From Candidatus Aegiribacteria sp. MLS_C (GTDB taxonomy: Bacteria > Fermentibacterota > Fermentibacteria > Fermentibacterales > JCC-6): a stretch of 64,000 nt of DNA. Shown here piece after piece: positions 27,615 to 36,428 of the stretch; position 1 is the stretch's first letter, and the number at the start of each line of letters is the position of its first letter. The position numbers and the translations under genes are program-made. The notes below the pieces were generated by a model. That model did not search any database. It was not told the DNA's origin and saw nothing but the letters and a program-made list of their open reading frames with translations. Location of the stretch: NCBI GenBank assembly GCA_002030045.1, contig LQBI01000008.1, positions 18,487 through 82,486 of the forward strand, in the 5' to 3' direction.

Positions 27615-28076
27615 ATGAGGCTTGCGGCCGTTCCCGGAGTGGTTCTTGTTTCCGTTCTGAGCGCCGGCCAGGTTTTCTACATGGACCTGGAACAGGCGGC
27701 GGGAATGGCGGAGAACATCTTCGTAGCGGAGATGGGCGAGTCCGCGGTGATAGCGATGGACTACCTGATACGGGTGGAATACGAGATGGACGTGCTTCAG
27801 GTGCTCCGGGGGACGGGGGTGAACGCGGGGGGCCTCTTCGTGTTCTACACCTTCGACGTTCCCAGGTCCTACGTCGACGAAGACGGGATGGAGGTCTGGG
27901 AATCGCCGATGGTTACAGGCTCGGGCATAGAGACGGCAGTGGAGGAGGGCGATACGGTGATCGTGTTCGCCTACGGCCTTCACAGCGACCTCCCCGCAGG
28001 GATCGAGGTGCTCAGGATGGAGCCTCTGGACAGCCTGGCGGTGGTAATGGCCATGCTCGATGGATCGGAGCCCTGA
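27615..28076 (+). CDS. Small exported protein of unknown function
   Basis: A 153-residue product 22 bases after the amidohydrolase, with a leader MRLAAVPGVVLVSVLSAGQV. The mature part has beta-type segments: NIFVAEMGESAVIAMDYLIR, YEMDVLQVLRGTG, GGLFVFYTFDVPRSYVDEDG and EEGDTVIVFAYGLHSDLP. The pattern of a strand plus DTVIVFAYG resembles domains described for secreted metalloprotease inhibitors or tissue-inhibitor-like OB folds, but I cannot confirm this. Probably co-transcribed with the amidohydrolase and ending 27 bases before a convergent gene. Confidence 0.65.
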   Translation: MRLAAVPGVVLVSVLSAGQVFYMDLEQAAGMAENIFVAEMGESAVIAMDYLIRVEYEMDVLQVLRGTGVNAGGLFVFYTFDVPRSYVDEDGMEVWESPMVTGSGIETAVEEGDTVIVFAYGLHSDLPAGIEVLRMEPLDSLAVVMAMLDGSEP

Positions 28077-28103
28077 CGGCTGTCTTTCGAATTCGATTAC
28101 CCG

Positions 28104-29957
28104 TCACCGTTCGGATATGACCACCACCCTGAGGGTGCCGTCCTCCGGCAGGGGTTCATGGCGGGAGGGATTGAGGGTCGCCCTGGCATCGGTGCCGGTG
28201 CCGGTCAGCCATCCCAGCACCACTTCCCTTCTGGAGATACCCTTGAGGACCAGGTCGTCGAAGGTGGCGCAGCCGTAGAGTTCCGGGCACCTGAGCTGTA
28301 TCTCGCAGCCGGTGGGATCGAATATCTCCTCGTAGAGCGGGCTGAGGTCCGGCTGTATGACCAGCTGTGCCATTATCATGCTGCACACCTCGTTGGAGAT
28401 CACGAAATCATCTATTCCCGCCGCCGAGGCCAACCGCCTGTTCCTGGGATTCCTGATCTCGGACACGACCGTCGACTTCCAGGCGTCTCCCAGCCTGTCC
28501 GCCATGTCCCTCAGTATCAGAAGCGATACTATGCACTCGGAGTCAGCCTCCTCGTCGGTCATGTGCCTGTTCCTGCCCGATACCACCATGATGCTGTCGA
28601 ATTCCTCGGGATGGAGAGCTTCCATGCATTCCGGGTCTGTCCTGTCGACCTTCCTGTAGGACACGGTGCTGGTTGTGATCTCCACGCCGGCCAGCAGTTC
28701 CTCGCCTTCCTCCGCAGGCAGGGACCCCGCCACAACTATCTCCGCTCCTTCCATGGAGTACCGGTCCAGCAGCCTCATCATCAGTCTGAACTTCCGGCTC
28801 TGGCCCGACAGGACCAGCATCCTGAGGGGCTGCCTGCAGGTCTCGCCGGGGGATGCCGTCAGCAGCTCAGGATAGGTTTCCTCGTCGGACAGTCCCGGAA
28901 GCCTGGAGTTCTCCGACAGGAACACCAGTCTGTCCCCGTCCGCGATCGGGCTCTCCGGCGGCGGATTGAGTTCCATGCCCGCATCGGACATCACGCCCAC
29001 CGCAACCGCGCCGCGGATCCTGCACGCCGCCTCTCCGAAGGTGAGCCCGCGGGTACCCGGCACACGCTCTATGTAGAACTCGTTCCCGGCGAAGCTGAGA
29101 AGTTCGCTGTAGACAGCGCTCAGTCCCGGCTGTCTGCAGACCTGTACTATGAGGCGCATCACCATCTCCCTGACGGGGACGGAGTGAATGCCATGGAATG
29201 CCATTCCGGCTATCCTGTCCCTGGAAGGGTCCCTCAGCTCGCAGACCCCGACAGGGCGGTTGCCTTCCAGCAGTGCCCGTATGCCGACCAGTGTCTTTAT
29301 TATCCTGTCGTCGTCGTCCCCCACTATCACGAATCCCCTGCAGCGATGGAAGCAGGGCAGCTGAAGGGCGTCCACGTCGGAGGTGTCGCCGGACCTGCAG
29401 ATGATCTTCCTGACGCTCTTCCTGCCGAGTCTCTGGATCAGTATTGACTCGACGGTCTCCCTCGAACTACCTGAGAAGATCACTATCCCGCCCTTCAGGC
29501 TGTGATCCCTTCGGGCCCGCAGCAGTTCCCTGGCAACCTCGAAAAGCCTGTCACCCTCGCCGCAGACTATGTAGTGTCCCTTTTCAAGTACAGGTGACCT
29601 CCCCTTCTTGAGCGCATCCAGCTGGGAGATGATCTTGGAGGAGAAGATACCTATCAGGAGCGAGAGGACAATAATTCCGCCAAGTGTGATCATCACACCC
29701 ACGGCGGTCATTCCCGGCTGGTACTGGTTGTCCCTTATGAAGGTTCCCTGGTCCAGGAGCCTGGTGAAGGTCCACCAGAACCCCCCCTCTTCCGGACTTC
29801 CCACAAGCAGCATGCCGACAGCGATTATCACCGCGGAGATGACAACCAGGACAAGCATCTGCCAGGCGGGGTTCCTTATGAGGAGGTTGTTGAAGAAGTA
29901 CCTTATCCTGCTGCCGGGGCCTGTCCTTTTTCGGTCGTCACCCCCGCCGAAGCTCAT
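28104..29957 (-). CDS. CASTOR/POLLUX-like ion channel with two RCK/TrkA_N-type domains
   Basis: A 617-residue inner-membrane protein. Two transmembrane helices (about 32-53 and 84-106) flank a pore-loop region (FWWTFTRLLDQGTF). Two cytoplasmic regulatory modules follow, the first beginning KGHYIVCGEGDRLFEVAREL near 126, the second around 370 (RMLVLSGQSRKFRLMMRLLD). This layout is that of the CASTOR/POLLUX/SYM8 family, first known from plant nuclear-envelope channels in root symbiosis and present in scattered bacteria. Ca2+ or K+ selectivity cannot be decided. Its ATG overlaps the stop of the small LapA-like gene upstream (ATGA), so the two form an operon. Confidence 0.85.
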   Translation of the reverse strand: MSFGGGDDRKRTGPGSRIRYFFNNLLIRNPAWQMLVLVVISAVIIAVGMLLVGSPEEGGFWWTFTRLLDQGTFIRDNQYQPGMTAVGVMITLGGIIVLSLLIGIFSSKIISQLDALKKGRSPVLEKGHYIVCGEGDRLFEVARELLRARRDHSLKGGIVIFSGSSRETVESILIQRLGRKSVRKIICRSGDTSDVDALQLPCFHRCRGFVIVGDDDDRIIKTLVGIRALLEGNRPVGVCELRDPSRDRIAGMAFHGIHSVPVREMVMRLIVQVCRQPGLSAVYSELLSFAGNEFYIERVPGTRGLTFGEAACRIRGAVAVGVMSDAGMELNPPPESPIADGDRLVFLSENSRLPGLSDEETYPELLTASPGETCRQPLRMLVLSGQSRKFRLMMRLLDRYSMEGAEIVVAGSLPAEEGEELLAGVEITTSTVSYRKVDRTDPECMEALHPEEFDSIMVVSGRNRHMTDEEADSECIVSLLILRDMADRLGDAWKSTVVSEIRNPRNRRLASAAGIDDFVISNEVCSMIMAQLVIQPDLSPLYEEIFDPTGCEIQLRCPELYGCATFDDLVLKGISRREVVLGWLTGTGTDARATLNPSRHEPLPEDGTLRVVVISER

Positions 29958-30160
29958 CTATCCTTCTTCTTGCCGTCTGCACGGTGGCGGATAAGACATC
30001 CTATGGCAAAACCGATGAGTGCCGCCAGGAAGATTATGACGATCATGGACATGCTGATCGTCCAGAAGAGAAGCTTGACAGCGGCTATCGAAGAGTTCTG
30101 TACTATTATCACGGCCAGCAGGAGCGTCAGCAGAAGAGCGGCGATCTGCTTGCTTTTCAT
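29954..30160 (-). CDS. LapA-domain (DUF1049) small membrane protein
   Basis: 68 residues with two transmembrane helices (IAALLLTLLLAVIIVQNSS and MSMIVIIFLAALIGFAIGCL) and a basic tail. The QNS between helices and the IGFxIG motif in the second are typical of LapA/DUF1049 proteins, which in enterobacteria help regulate LPS assembly. Here it is translationally coupled to the CASTOR/POLLUX-like channel, suggesting a membrane partner role rather than LPS; that is inference. Confidence 0.8.
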   Translation of the reverse strand: MKSKQIAALLLTLLLAVIIVQNSSIAAVKLLFWTISMSMIVIIFLAALIGFAIGCLIRHRADGKKKDR

Positions 30161-30272
30161 CGGATCCCCCCGTCGAAGGTTAGTGTTACGGAAGGAACAT
30201 ATCCGGGGTGTTCTTCATCGTAAAGAACGGAAGGATCAGCGGCATGCCCGGCGCGTTCCCGTAGTGCCCTCA

Positions 30273-30301
30273 TTGCCGCAGACCCGCAACAGGCGTATTA
30301 T
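30273..30301 (+). promoter_or_regulatory. sigma70-like promoter for the 30331 lipoprotein gene
   Basis: TTGCCG at 30273-30278 and TATTAT at 30296-30301 with a 17-base spacer, in the divergent gap between the LapA-like gene and the lipoprotein gene. Confidence 0.5.
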
Positions 30302-30330
30302 CTATCAGCAAGCATCCAGGAGGTGACGGA

Positions 30331-30912
30331 ATGCCGAGGATTCTCAGAGTGACGGCCTGCCTGCTGGCTTCAGGCCTGATTGTTGCGGGCTGCGGCGACG
30401 ACGCCACCGGTCCAGGGGGTATACTGCCCGACGACTACAGCCTGGGCTGGGGCCGGGAAATAGCGGACGGCGTGAGGGACAGCGAGTACCCGGAAGGTTA
30501 CCTGTACATGATATCCTGCATAGACGTGAACGACAGCGGCGAGCCTGAGACCGCGATATCCTGGCAGTTCAACTACGGCGCCCCCGGCGACTCGAACAAC
30601 GTGCTCATAGTGATCGTGCAGTACATCGGTACAACGAACACCCTGTGGGAGTCGGACCCCACCGTACCCGACGGCGAGCTGCCCGACTACGACGACGCCG
30701 GGCCCTGGGTGGAGGCGGCAAGGGAGCAGCTCGGGAGCCAGTACGGCGACTGGGAGGAGTACGCCCTTCTGGTCAAGGGCAACGATTATTCACAGTTCCC
30801 GTGGGTGCTGAACGTGGCGGTGCTGCAGTTCATGCTGCCGGACACCACGGAGCAGATGACGGCCGTCATAGACGCCGACACCGACTCGGTACTGGTGGTA
30901 TTCAACTACTGA
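30331..30912 (+). CDS. Lipoprotein of unknown function
   Basis: The 193-residue product has a clean lipobox (LIVAGC, Cys21) after MPRILRVTACLLASG. The mature part is acidic and beta-rich, with VNDSGEPETAISWQFNYG, NVLIVIVQYIGTTNTLWESD and a tail FMLPDTTEQMTAVIDADTDS. The aspartate/glycine pattern after the Cys (GDDATGP) is common in FCB lipoproteins. No family is recognised. GGAGGTGACGG precedes the ATG. A tandem repeat array begins two bases after its stop. Confidence 0.75.
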   Translation: MPRILRVTACLLASGLIVAGCGDDATGPGGILPDDYSLGWGREIADGVRDSEYPEGYLYMISCIDVNDSGEPETAISWQFNYGAPGDSNNVLIVIVQYIGTTNTLWESDPTVPDGELPDYDDAGPWVEAAREQLGSQYGDWEEYALLVKGNDYSQFPWVLNVAVLQFMLPDTTEQMTAVIDADTDSVLVVFNY

Positions 30913-30913
30913 T

Positions 30914-30993
30914 AGTCCAGATCAACACCAGTCCAGATCAACACCAGTCCAGATCAACACCAGTCCAGATCAACGTCAGTCCCGATCAACGTC
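30914..30993. repeat. Five tandem 16-bp repeats between convergent genes
   Basis: Units of AGTCCAGATCAACACC start at 30914, 30930 and 30946 (identical). Unit four at 30962 ends ACGTC and unit five at 30978 reads AGTCCCGATCAACGTC. The array fills the gap between the lipoprotein stop and the convergent LigD polymerase gene and touches that gene's stop codon at 30992-30994. No spacers, so it is not CRISPR. It contains no long inverted repeat. Confidence 0.9.
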
Positions 30994-31909
30994 AATCAGT
31001 CCCGTTCAGCAGACGGTCCAGTGCTTCCCGCCTGGACCCGATGCTGATCCCGTGGCGGCGGATACCATGCCACGGATCCTCTGTCTGCGCAAACCTGCGT
31101 GGTATGCTCCCGATGTCCCAGTCGCCGGGGGCAGCCCCCTCCTCCAGCTCCCTCCAGGACAGGGGAGTGGCCACCGGGGCTCCCGGAAGCGCCCTGACCG
31201 CGTAGGGGGCCACCGCCGTCGCTCCGTAGGAATTCCTTAGCGTGTCGAGGAACACCCTGCCTTTGCGCTTCTCCTTCCGGTGCTCCAGCGTGTAACTGTC
31301 CGGATGCCTTCCTGCCAGTACACGGGCCACCCCCCGTGCGAAATCCCTCACATCATCGAATCCCGGCCCCCGCTTGAGTGGAACCACCAGATGGTATCCC
31401 TTCGAACCGGTGGTATTGACGAAGGCGGTGATGTCCAGTTCCGACAGCATCTCCCTCAGGTCAAGGGCGGCTCTCCTCACGGCGCTGAAGTCCTCCGTCC
31501 TCTCAGGCGGGTCCAGGTCGAAGACCATCCTGTCGGGATGCGACAGGTCGTCTATTCGGGAGAGGTAGAGGTGCGGCGTGACCACCGCCTGGTCCGCAAG
31601 GTAAACCAGGGAAGCCACGCCGTCCACAACGGGTGCGCTGTAACTCCCGCCCTCCTTCCCGGGTATCCTCACCGTCTTCAGCCATTCCGGAAAGTAGTCC
31701 CCCGCATCCTTCTGGTAGAAGCCCTCTCCCCGAATACCGTCGGGGTACCGGTGCATGCTTACGCCGTAGTATCGCATGTGCTGCACCATGGTGCCGGCCA
31801 CACCGCGGTAGTAGTCCACCAGGTCGCCCTTGGTGATGCCGCTCTCCGGGAAGAAGACCTTGTCCCTGTTGGAAAGGTCGATCTCCCTTCCTCCTATTCT
31901 AACCCTCAT
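30992..31909 (-). CDS. ligD-pol: Stand-alone LigD polymerase/primase domain (NHEJ POL)
   Basis: 305 residues from ATG 31909. Archaeo-eukaryotic-primase type LigD polymerase features: SNRDKVFFPESGITKGDLVD at the start, MHRYPDGIRGEGFYQKDAG, the metal-binding DLDPPE with paired aspartates (MVFDLDPPER), GSKGYHLVVPLKRG and the late TLRNSYGATAVAPYAVRA. In bacterial end joining this domain fills gaps and adds (ribo)nucleotides at breaks. It is the third gene of a three-gene set, overlapping the ligase gene by ATGA. Its stop abuts the 16-bp repeats. Confidence 0.93.
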   Translation of the reverse strand: MRVRIGGREIDLSNRDKVFFPESGITKGDLVDYYRGVAGTMVQHMRYYGVSMHRYPDGIRGEGFYQKDAGDYFPEWLKTVRIPGKEGGSYSAPVVDGVASLVYLADQAVVTPHLYLSRIDDLSHPDRMVFDLDPPERTEDFSAVRRAALDLREMLSELDITAFVNTTGSKGYHLVVPLKRGPGFDDVRDFARGVARVLAGRHPDSYTLEHRKEKRKGRVFLDTLRNSYGATAVAPYAVRALPGAPVATPLSWRELEEGAAPGDWDIGSIPRRFAQTEDPWHGIRRHGISIGSRREALDRLLNGTD

Positions 31910-32949
31910 CCGCCGGTCCTTCCCGACGGCGGTTCGGCCACGGCCTCCGCGTCTTCCCTCACTACGTCCCCGGGATCCTTGTCCCTCCTGAGTCCCCTGT
32001 AGGCGGGATGTCTCAGCTTGTGGCCGGAGGTCCACCCGGTGAAAGCCACCTGGCATACCAGTTCGGGGGTCACGAAATGCACCCCGTCTTCCCGGACCTC
32101 ACCGGCGAAGGGGGAGGTCTTCCTGCGGATGTCCCCGAGGGTTCTGCCAAGGTTTTCCAGGGTCTCGTCGTCGAAGCCGGTGCCTACCTTTCCAGCGTAT
32201 ACGAGTCTGCCGTCACTGTGGAAGCCGATAAGGAGTGCTCCGAAACCTCTGCGCTCCCCGCCCGGGTCCGTGTAGCCGCCTATGACGAACTCCTGCCGGA
32301 GGACGCACTTGAACTTCAGCCAATTTGCCGAACGGCCGTGTACGTACTGCGCGTCGGCCTTCTTGGCGATGACGCCCTCCCATCCCTTCCCGCATGCCTC
32401 GCGGTAGTACTCCAAGCCGCTGCCGTTGCGGTGGGGTGTGAATCGGAGGGGATCCGACCAGTCCAGGGCCATCCTGAGCAGTCTCTTCCGTCCCCTCAGG
32501 CTGCAGCCGGTTATGTCGCTGCCGTCGATGTAGAGAAGGTCGAAGATGTAGTAGTACACTCTGACCGCTTCCTTCCCGGCCGCTTCCCGGGAGGATGCCT
32601 GCATCCTGGGCTGCAGCTTCTGAAAATCGCTGGTCCCGTCGCTTCCGAAGGCCACCATCTCCCCGTCTACTATGCAGTCCTTTGGAGCCTGGATTCCCAG
32701 GACCCTCTCAATCTCGGGATAGCTGTCGTTGGTCCTCTTCCCGTTGCGGGACATGATACGGGTGCTTCCGTCGCGCTCGAGGTAGCACAGAGCCCTCTCA
32801 CCGTCCAGTTTCCGCTCGTATACCCAGCTGTCGTCGGAGAAGGGGTCGTGGGTGAGCTTCGCCAGCATCGGCTCCATCCATTCGGGCATTCTCCGTTCCT
32901 CGGCCCGTTCCATGTCTTCCCTGGAGAGTGCTTCCAGGATATCACCCAT
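31906..32949 (-). CDS. ligD-lig: Stand-alone ATP-dependent DNA ligase (LigD LIG domain)
   Basis: 347 residues with the nucleotidyltransferase plus OB fold of LigD-type ligases. The adenylated lysine is Lys47 in YERKLDGERAL (KxDGxR). Other motifs are IVDGEMVAF, YYIFDLLYIDG, EGVIAKKADAQYVHGRS and NWLKFKC. The OB part has GFGALLIGFHSDGRLVYAGK and a terminal EDGVHFVTPELVCQVAF. It seals nicks and double-strand breaks. It overlaps the phosphoesterase gene by eight bases and the polymerase gene by four, so the three LigD activities are made as separate, coupled polypeptides. Confidence 0.94.
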   Translation of the reverse strand: MGDILEALSREDMERAEERRMPEWMEPMLAKLTHDPFSDDSWVYERKLDGERALCYLERDGSTRIMSRNGKRTNDSYPEIERVLGIQAPKDCIVDGEMVAFGSDGTSDFQKLQPRMQASSREAAGKEAVRVYYYIFDLLYIDGSDITGCSLRGRKRLLRMALDWSDPLRFTPHRNGSGLEYYREACGKGWEGVIAKKADAQYVHGRSANWLKFKCVLRQEFVIGGYTDPGGERRGFGALLIGFHSDGRLVYAGKVGTGFDDETLENLGRTLGDIRRKTSPFAGEVREDGVHFVTPELVCQVAFTGWTSGHKLRHPAYRGLRRDKDPGDVVREDAEAVAEPPSGRTGG

Positions 32950-33562
32950 CCTGACCCTTCACCTTCCCCTCGCCGGCTATCTCCTCCATGGTCCTGCCCG
33001 ATTTCACCGAGTCCGGTTCCGTGGAAACGGGATTGCGCCTGGCGTCGGCCCTGTCGTCCTTCATCTTGACCAGCAGCCATCCGGGTTTCTTCCCGCCGCC
33101 GGTCCTTATAAGGACGTAGCCGCCGGATATCTTCTCCCCCTCCAGCCAGACGGCTGCAAGACCGTCCTCCAGCTGCTCGGCCACGGACGGCACGTTTCCG
33201 TCGTCATCCACTCCCTTGTTGTTCCTGTACCAGCCCCTGTCCCATACCATAACCGTACCGCCGCCGTACTGGTCCTCGGGTATGGTCCCCTCGAAATCGG
33301 CGTAGGGAAGGGGGTGATCCTCGGTGGGAACCGCAAGCCTCTTCACCGAGGGATCCGTGGACGGACCCTTCGGAACCGCCCATGATCTGAGCACCCCGTC
33401 CACCTCGAGCCGGAAGTCGTAGTGCAGGCTGGAGGCGTCGTGCTTCTGTATCACGAACACCGGTCTCTTCTCCGCCCAATCGAAGTCGGCCTCGCCCTCT
33501 CCCGGCTCCGGCGTCTTCCTGAGATCCCTTTTGCCTGAATATTCGCTCAACCTGCTGGACAT
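32942..33562 (-). CDS. ligD-pe: Stand-alone LigD 3'-phosphoesterase (PE) domain
   Basis: 206 residues from ATG 33562, which has GGAGGAG upstream. PE hallmarks are FVIQKHDASSLHYDFRLEVD (with catalytic His and Asp), SWAVPKGPSTDP, PTEDHPLPYADFEGTIPEDQ and YGGGTVMVWDRG. The domain removes 3'-ribonucleosides and phosphates to leave ligatable ends. It leads the PE-LIG-POL operon. An additional in-frame upstream extension exists but lacks similarity to the family. Confidence 0.93.
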   Translation of the reverse strand: MSSRLSEYSGKRDLRKTPEPGEGEADFDWAEKRPVFVIQKHDASSLHYDFRLEVDGVLRSWAVPKGPSTDPSVKRLAVPTEDHPLPYADFEGTIPEDQYGGGTVMVWDRGWYRNNKGVDDDGNVPSVAEQLEDGLAAVWLEGEKISGGYVLIRTGGGKKPGWLLVKMKDDRADARRNPVSTEPDSVKSGRTMEEIAGEGKVKGQDG

Positions 33563-33699
33563 GGGGTTCTCCTCCGCAAGTCGCTGTTGATCCCTGCTTC
33601 TTTTTACAGTATACGGATACAAGATGCCGTGACCAACCCCCGAAAACGGGAACGGGCCCTCCCCGAACGGGGAAGGACCTCCCATGGCTGCCGCCGCGG

Positions 33700-34347
33700 C
33701 TATTCCAGGGGCTTGTGGCAGAACCACCAGTCGAAGCAGTCGTGCTTGCCCTTGCGCTCATTCGCGGTTTTCTCGTCCGATGGCGGCGGGACTATTATCC
33801 TGTCGCCGATCAGCTCGTTGTTCGGCCATCCGGCGGGTACCGCGCCCTGCCTGTCGGCTATCTGGAGAACCTTCACGGCGCGGACCACCTCGTCCATGTT
33901 CCTGCCCACTTCCTGCGGGTAGTACATGATAAGCCTGACCACACCCTTGCCGTCCACTATGAAGACCGCCCTGACGGTGTTAGTACCCTTGCCGGGGTGC
34001 AGCATTCCCAGCTTCAGGGCTATGGCGTCGTTGGCGGCTATGATGGGGAACTTGATGTCCACCTTCAGCTCGTCCCTTATCCACTCCACCCACTTGATGT
34101 GCGAGAACACCTGGTCCACGGACATGCCGATGAGCTTGCAGCCCAGCTCCTCGAACTGCTCGAACCTCTTCTGGAAAGCCACGAACTCGGTGGTGCAGAC
34201 CGGCGTGAAGTCCGCCGGGTGGCTGAACAGGACGAACCAGCTTCCCTTCAGGTCGTCGGGGATGGTCATGGGGCCGTGGGTTGTCTTGACCTCCATCCTG
34301 GGGAACTGGTCTCCGAGAAGGGGCATGTTCAACTCCTGACCTTCCAT
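33700..34347 (-). CDS. Prx6-type peroxiredoxin
   Basis: 215 residues, AhpC/TSA fold. The peroxidatic Cys51 is in [13 protein letters not shown]. Further signs are [38 protein letters not shown] and [20 protein letters not shown], diagnostic of the Prx6 subgroup. C-terminal cysteines 204 and 210 ([11 protein letters not shown]) match the archaeal/anaerobe branch, in which they form disulfides. It reduces H2O2 and organic peroxides. Start ATG 34347 has AAAGGAG seven bases upstream. It lies about 140 bases before the LigD PE gene on the same strand. Confidence 0.94.
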   Translation of the reverse strand: MEGQELNMPLLGDQFPRMEVKTTHGPMTIPDDLKGSWFVLFSHPADFTPVCTTEFVAFQKRFEQFEELGCKLIGMSVDQVFSHIKWVEWIRDELKVDIKFPIIAANDAIALKLGMLHPGKGTNTVRAVFIVDGKGVVRLIMYYPQEVGRNMDEVVRAVKVLQIADRQGAVPAGWPNNELIGDRIIVPPPSDEKTANERKGKHDCFDWWFCHKPLE

Positions 34348-34731
34348 GATTCAGCTCCTTTCATTGTGTGTTGCAGGATTGGAACGATTCATAACATGTC
34401 ACTTGCGTTGCCGACAGGCAATGGGAATGAAACCGGCGATCGAATAGTCTGACAAACCCGATCATTCCAGGGTCGCCTTCCCCCTGGAGCATGTTCCGGT
34501 CGTCTTCCTCAGGCGAAAGATGCCGGGTGCGGCAGTGCGGAGGTACCTTCGTGAAGGAGCGGCACCGGGAAGGCGGGTCGTGACCTGACGCTGGCCGACC
34601 GGCTGCCGTCCACGAGGAATCCCGAGGACAGGGAAGCGGTACCGGGATGCTTGGAACGGGCCGGGAAGAGGATCCCGGAATATCTCGGTCCGGCGCGACC
34701 GCCGTGAGCACATTCCGCTGAATGGGAGCGG
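34348..34731. other. 384-base gap without a convincing gene
   Basis: Between the ABC permease stop and the peroxiredoxin start. The peroxiredoxin promoter must lie here but no clear -35/-10 pair stands out. A stop-free plus-strand run of about 50 codons ending at the TGA at 34705 (containing LTLADRLPSTRNPEDREA) has coding-like composition and could be debris of a gene, but it is too short to name. No tRNA, terminator or repeat seen. Confidence 0.4.
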
Positions 34732-35496
34732 CTAGTACTGCCCCAGCTTGTTCAGCTTCCTGGCCCTCTTCTCGAAGAGCCTGAACACCAGTATTCCCAC
34801 ACCCAGGTAGAAGCCGCTGTTGGCCGCTATGTAGAGGTACCACCAGAGGGGGAACGAGGCGTTCCCCGTTATCTGCGAGTTGATGGTCCTGGCCCCGGCC
34901 AGGAAAGGTAGGAGGGAGTAGGGGGTGAAGGGATACACCGGAAGGAGCATCAGGCCGATCATGCCGAAGGAAAGGATACCGTAGACAGCGTTTATACGCT
35001 TGTGTATCAGCCCTATGCCCCCCAGCATGAAGCCTATTCCGTTCAGTGAGAGAAGCGAGAGCAGCAGCATTCCGTAGAAGTAAGGCAGGTTGACCGAATG
35101 GTACCTGCCTGTCGTCAGCATCGCCGAGTAGAGGAGCACGGTGATGAAGAAGAAGTTGAACAGGGTGGCAAGTATCGCCTTGCTCAGGAATATCGGCTCC
35201 GAGCCCAGTGGGGAGAGGTAGAGCTGCTCAAGGGTCCCCCTCTGAGATTCCTCCAGGACTATGCCCCCGGTTCCCTGCAGGGCGAACATGGCGCTCATCC
35301 ACAGGACGTAGCCCACCACCATGGAGTCAAGCGAGCCCTCCTGCATTCCCGGGCCGGCTATGGACTTCACCCCCCAGAACATCCCGATGAAGATGACGTA
35401 CATCACCACCACCATGGACACCGTGTTGAACATGTACCTCTTCATGCTCCACCAGGTCATCATGGCTTCCGCGGCCAGAAGGCTGACTATTCCCAT
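34732..35496 (-). CDS. ABC-2 type transporter permease
   Basis: 254 residues with six predicted transmembrane helices, the pattern of ABC-2 exporters: an N-terminal helix pair (MVVVMYVIFIGMFWGV), the conserved cytosolic GTLEQLYLSPLGSEP and the helix-rich remainder. A basic C-terminal tail (RLFEKRARKLNKLGQY) lies in the cytoplasm. The partner ATPase gene overlaps its start by ten bases. Substrate unknown; such pairs export lipids, drugs or polysaccharides. Confidence 0.88.
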   Translation of the reverse strand: MGIVSLLAAEAMMTWWSMKRYMFNTVSMVVVMYVIFIGMFWGVKSIAGPGMQEGSLDSMVVGYVLWMSAMFALQGTGGIVLEESQRGTLEQLYLSPLGSEPIFLSKAILATLFNFFFITVLLYSAMLTTGRYHSVNLPYFYGMLLLSLLSLNGIGFMLGGIGLIHKRINAVYGILSFGMIGLMLLPVYPFTPYSLLPFLAGARTINSQITGNASFPLWWYLYIAANSGFYLGVGILVFRLFEKRARKLNKLGQY

Positions 35497-36428
35497 ATCT
35501 TTCCCATCAGGTCGAGGAAGATGTCCTCCAGGCTGGATTCCACAACCCTGAGGTCCAGCAGGGACAGTCCGTCCCGCTCGAGGTCCCTCAGTATCCCGAG
35601 GAGCTGCATCGGCTCCTCCAGCCTCATGCTGAGCTGAACGGAACCGTCCTCGGAGGGCTCGACCGCCGCCTGACGGGAGTTCCCGATGGAGACTGCGAAG
35701 GAATCGGCTCCGGTACCGGCTATTCTAAGCGAGTAGATCTTGTTGGAGAACTTGTTCCGAAGGCTGGCGATGGTCTCGTGGGACACTATCCTGCCCTGCC
35801 TTATGATGAGCACCCTGTCGCAGACCGATTCCACGAAGGACATGTCATGGGACGTTATGAGTATGGTCTTGCCGTCATTGCGAACCAGGGACCTGAGCAT
35901 CTTCCTGACGGAGGCCGAGGTCTCCACGTCCAGGCCCAGGGTCGGCTCGTCCAGGAGCAGCACCTCGGGATCGTGGACCAGGGCGCAGGCCAGGGCCGTC
36001 TTCTGCTTCATCCCGCTGGAGAACTCCCTGACCTCCTTGTCCCTGACCCCCTCCAGGTCCAGGGTCTCGAGCAGCTGGTCGATCCTGCGGGAGACCGACC
36101 TCCTTGAACGGCCCTTGATACCGGCGAAGTATATGAGGTTCTCTTCCGGGGAGAGGTACCAGTAGATGTTCCTGGCGCCTTCCAGAATGGCTCCCGCGTA
36201 CCTTACCGCGCCGGTCCTGTTCCTTGCGACGTCGATGCCCTTCAGTCTCACGTTACCGGCATCGAAGGTGATTAGACCCAGTAGGGACTTGAGCGTGGTG
36301 GTCTTGCCCGAGCCGTTGGGACCCAGTATTCCGAGTATCTCGCCGTGCGCTACCTCGAAGGAGATACCGTCCACGGCTACCAGGTTCCCGTATGTCTTTC
36401 GGAGCCCCTCGACTTCGATGATTCCCAA
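35487..36428 (-). CDS. ABC transporter ATPase for the ABC-2 exporter
   Basis: 313 residues. Walker A GPNGSGKTT at 36-44, a SSGMKQK signature, Walker B VLLLDEPTLGLD and switch TSHDMSF. The C-terminal about 100 residues (IYSLRIAGTGADSF onward, ending LEDIFLDLMGKIWE) is the DrrA/CcmA-type tail common to ABC-2 ATPases. It lies upstream of the permease and overlaps it by ten bases, so the pair is one transcriptional and translational unit. Confidence 0.92.
   Translation of the reverse strand: MGIIEVEGLRKTYGNLVAVDGISFEVAHGEILGILGPNGSGKTTTLKSLLGLITFDAGNVRLKGIDVARNRTGAVRYAGAILEGARNIYWYLSPEENLIYFAGIKGRSRRSVSRRIDQLLETLDLEGVRDKEVREFSSGMKQKTALACALVHDPEVLLLDEPTLGLDVETSASVRKMLRSLVRNDGKTILITSHDMSFVESVCDRVLIIRQGRIVSHETIASLRNKFSNKIYSLRIAGTGADSFAVSIGNSRQAAVEPSEDGSVQLSMRLEEPMQLLGILRDLERDGLSLLDLRVVESSLEDIFLDLMGKIWE

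Noticed and set aside
30914-30993. CRISPR array
   Set aside because: Repeats are directly adjacent with no spacers and only 16 bases long; no cas genes nearby.
34361-34843. 160-codon minus-strand frame spanning the permease end
   Set aside because: Overlaps the ABC permease and lacks any recognisable feature.
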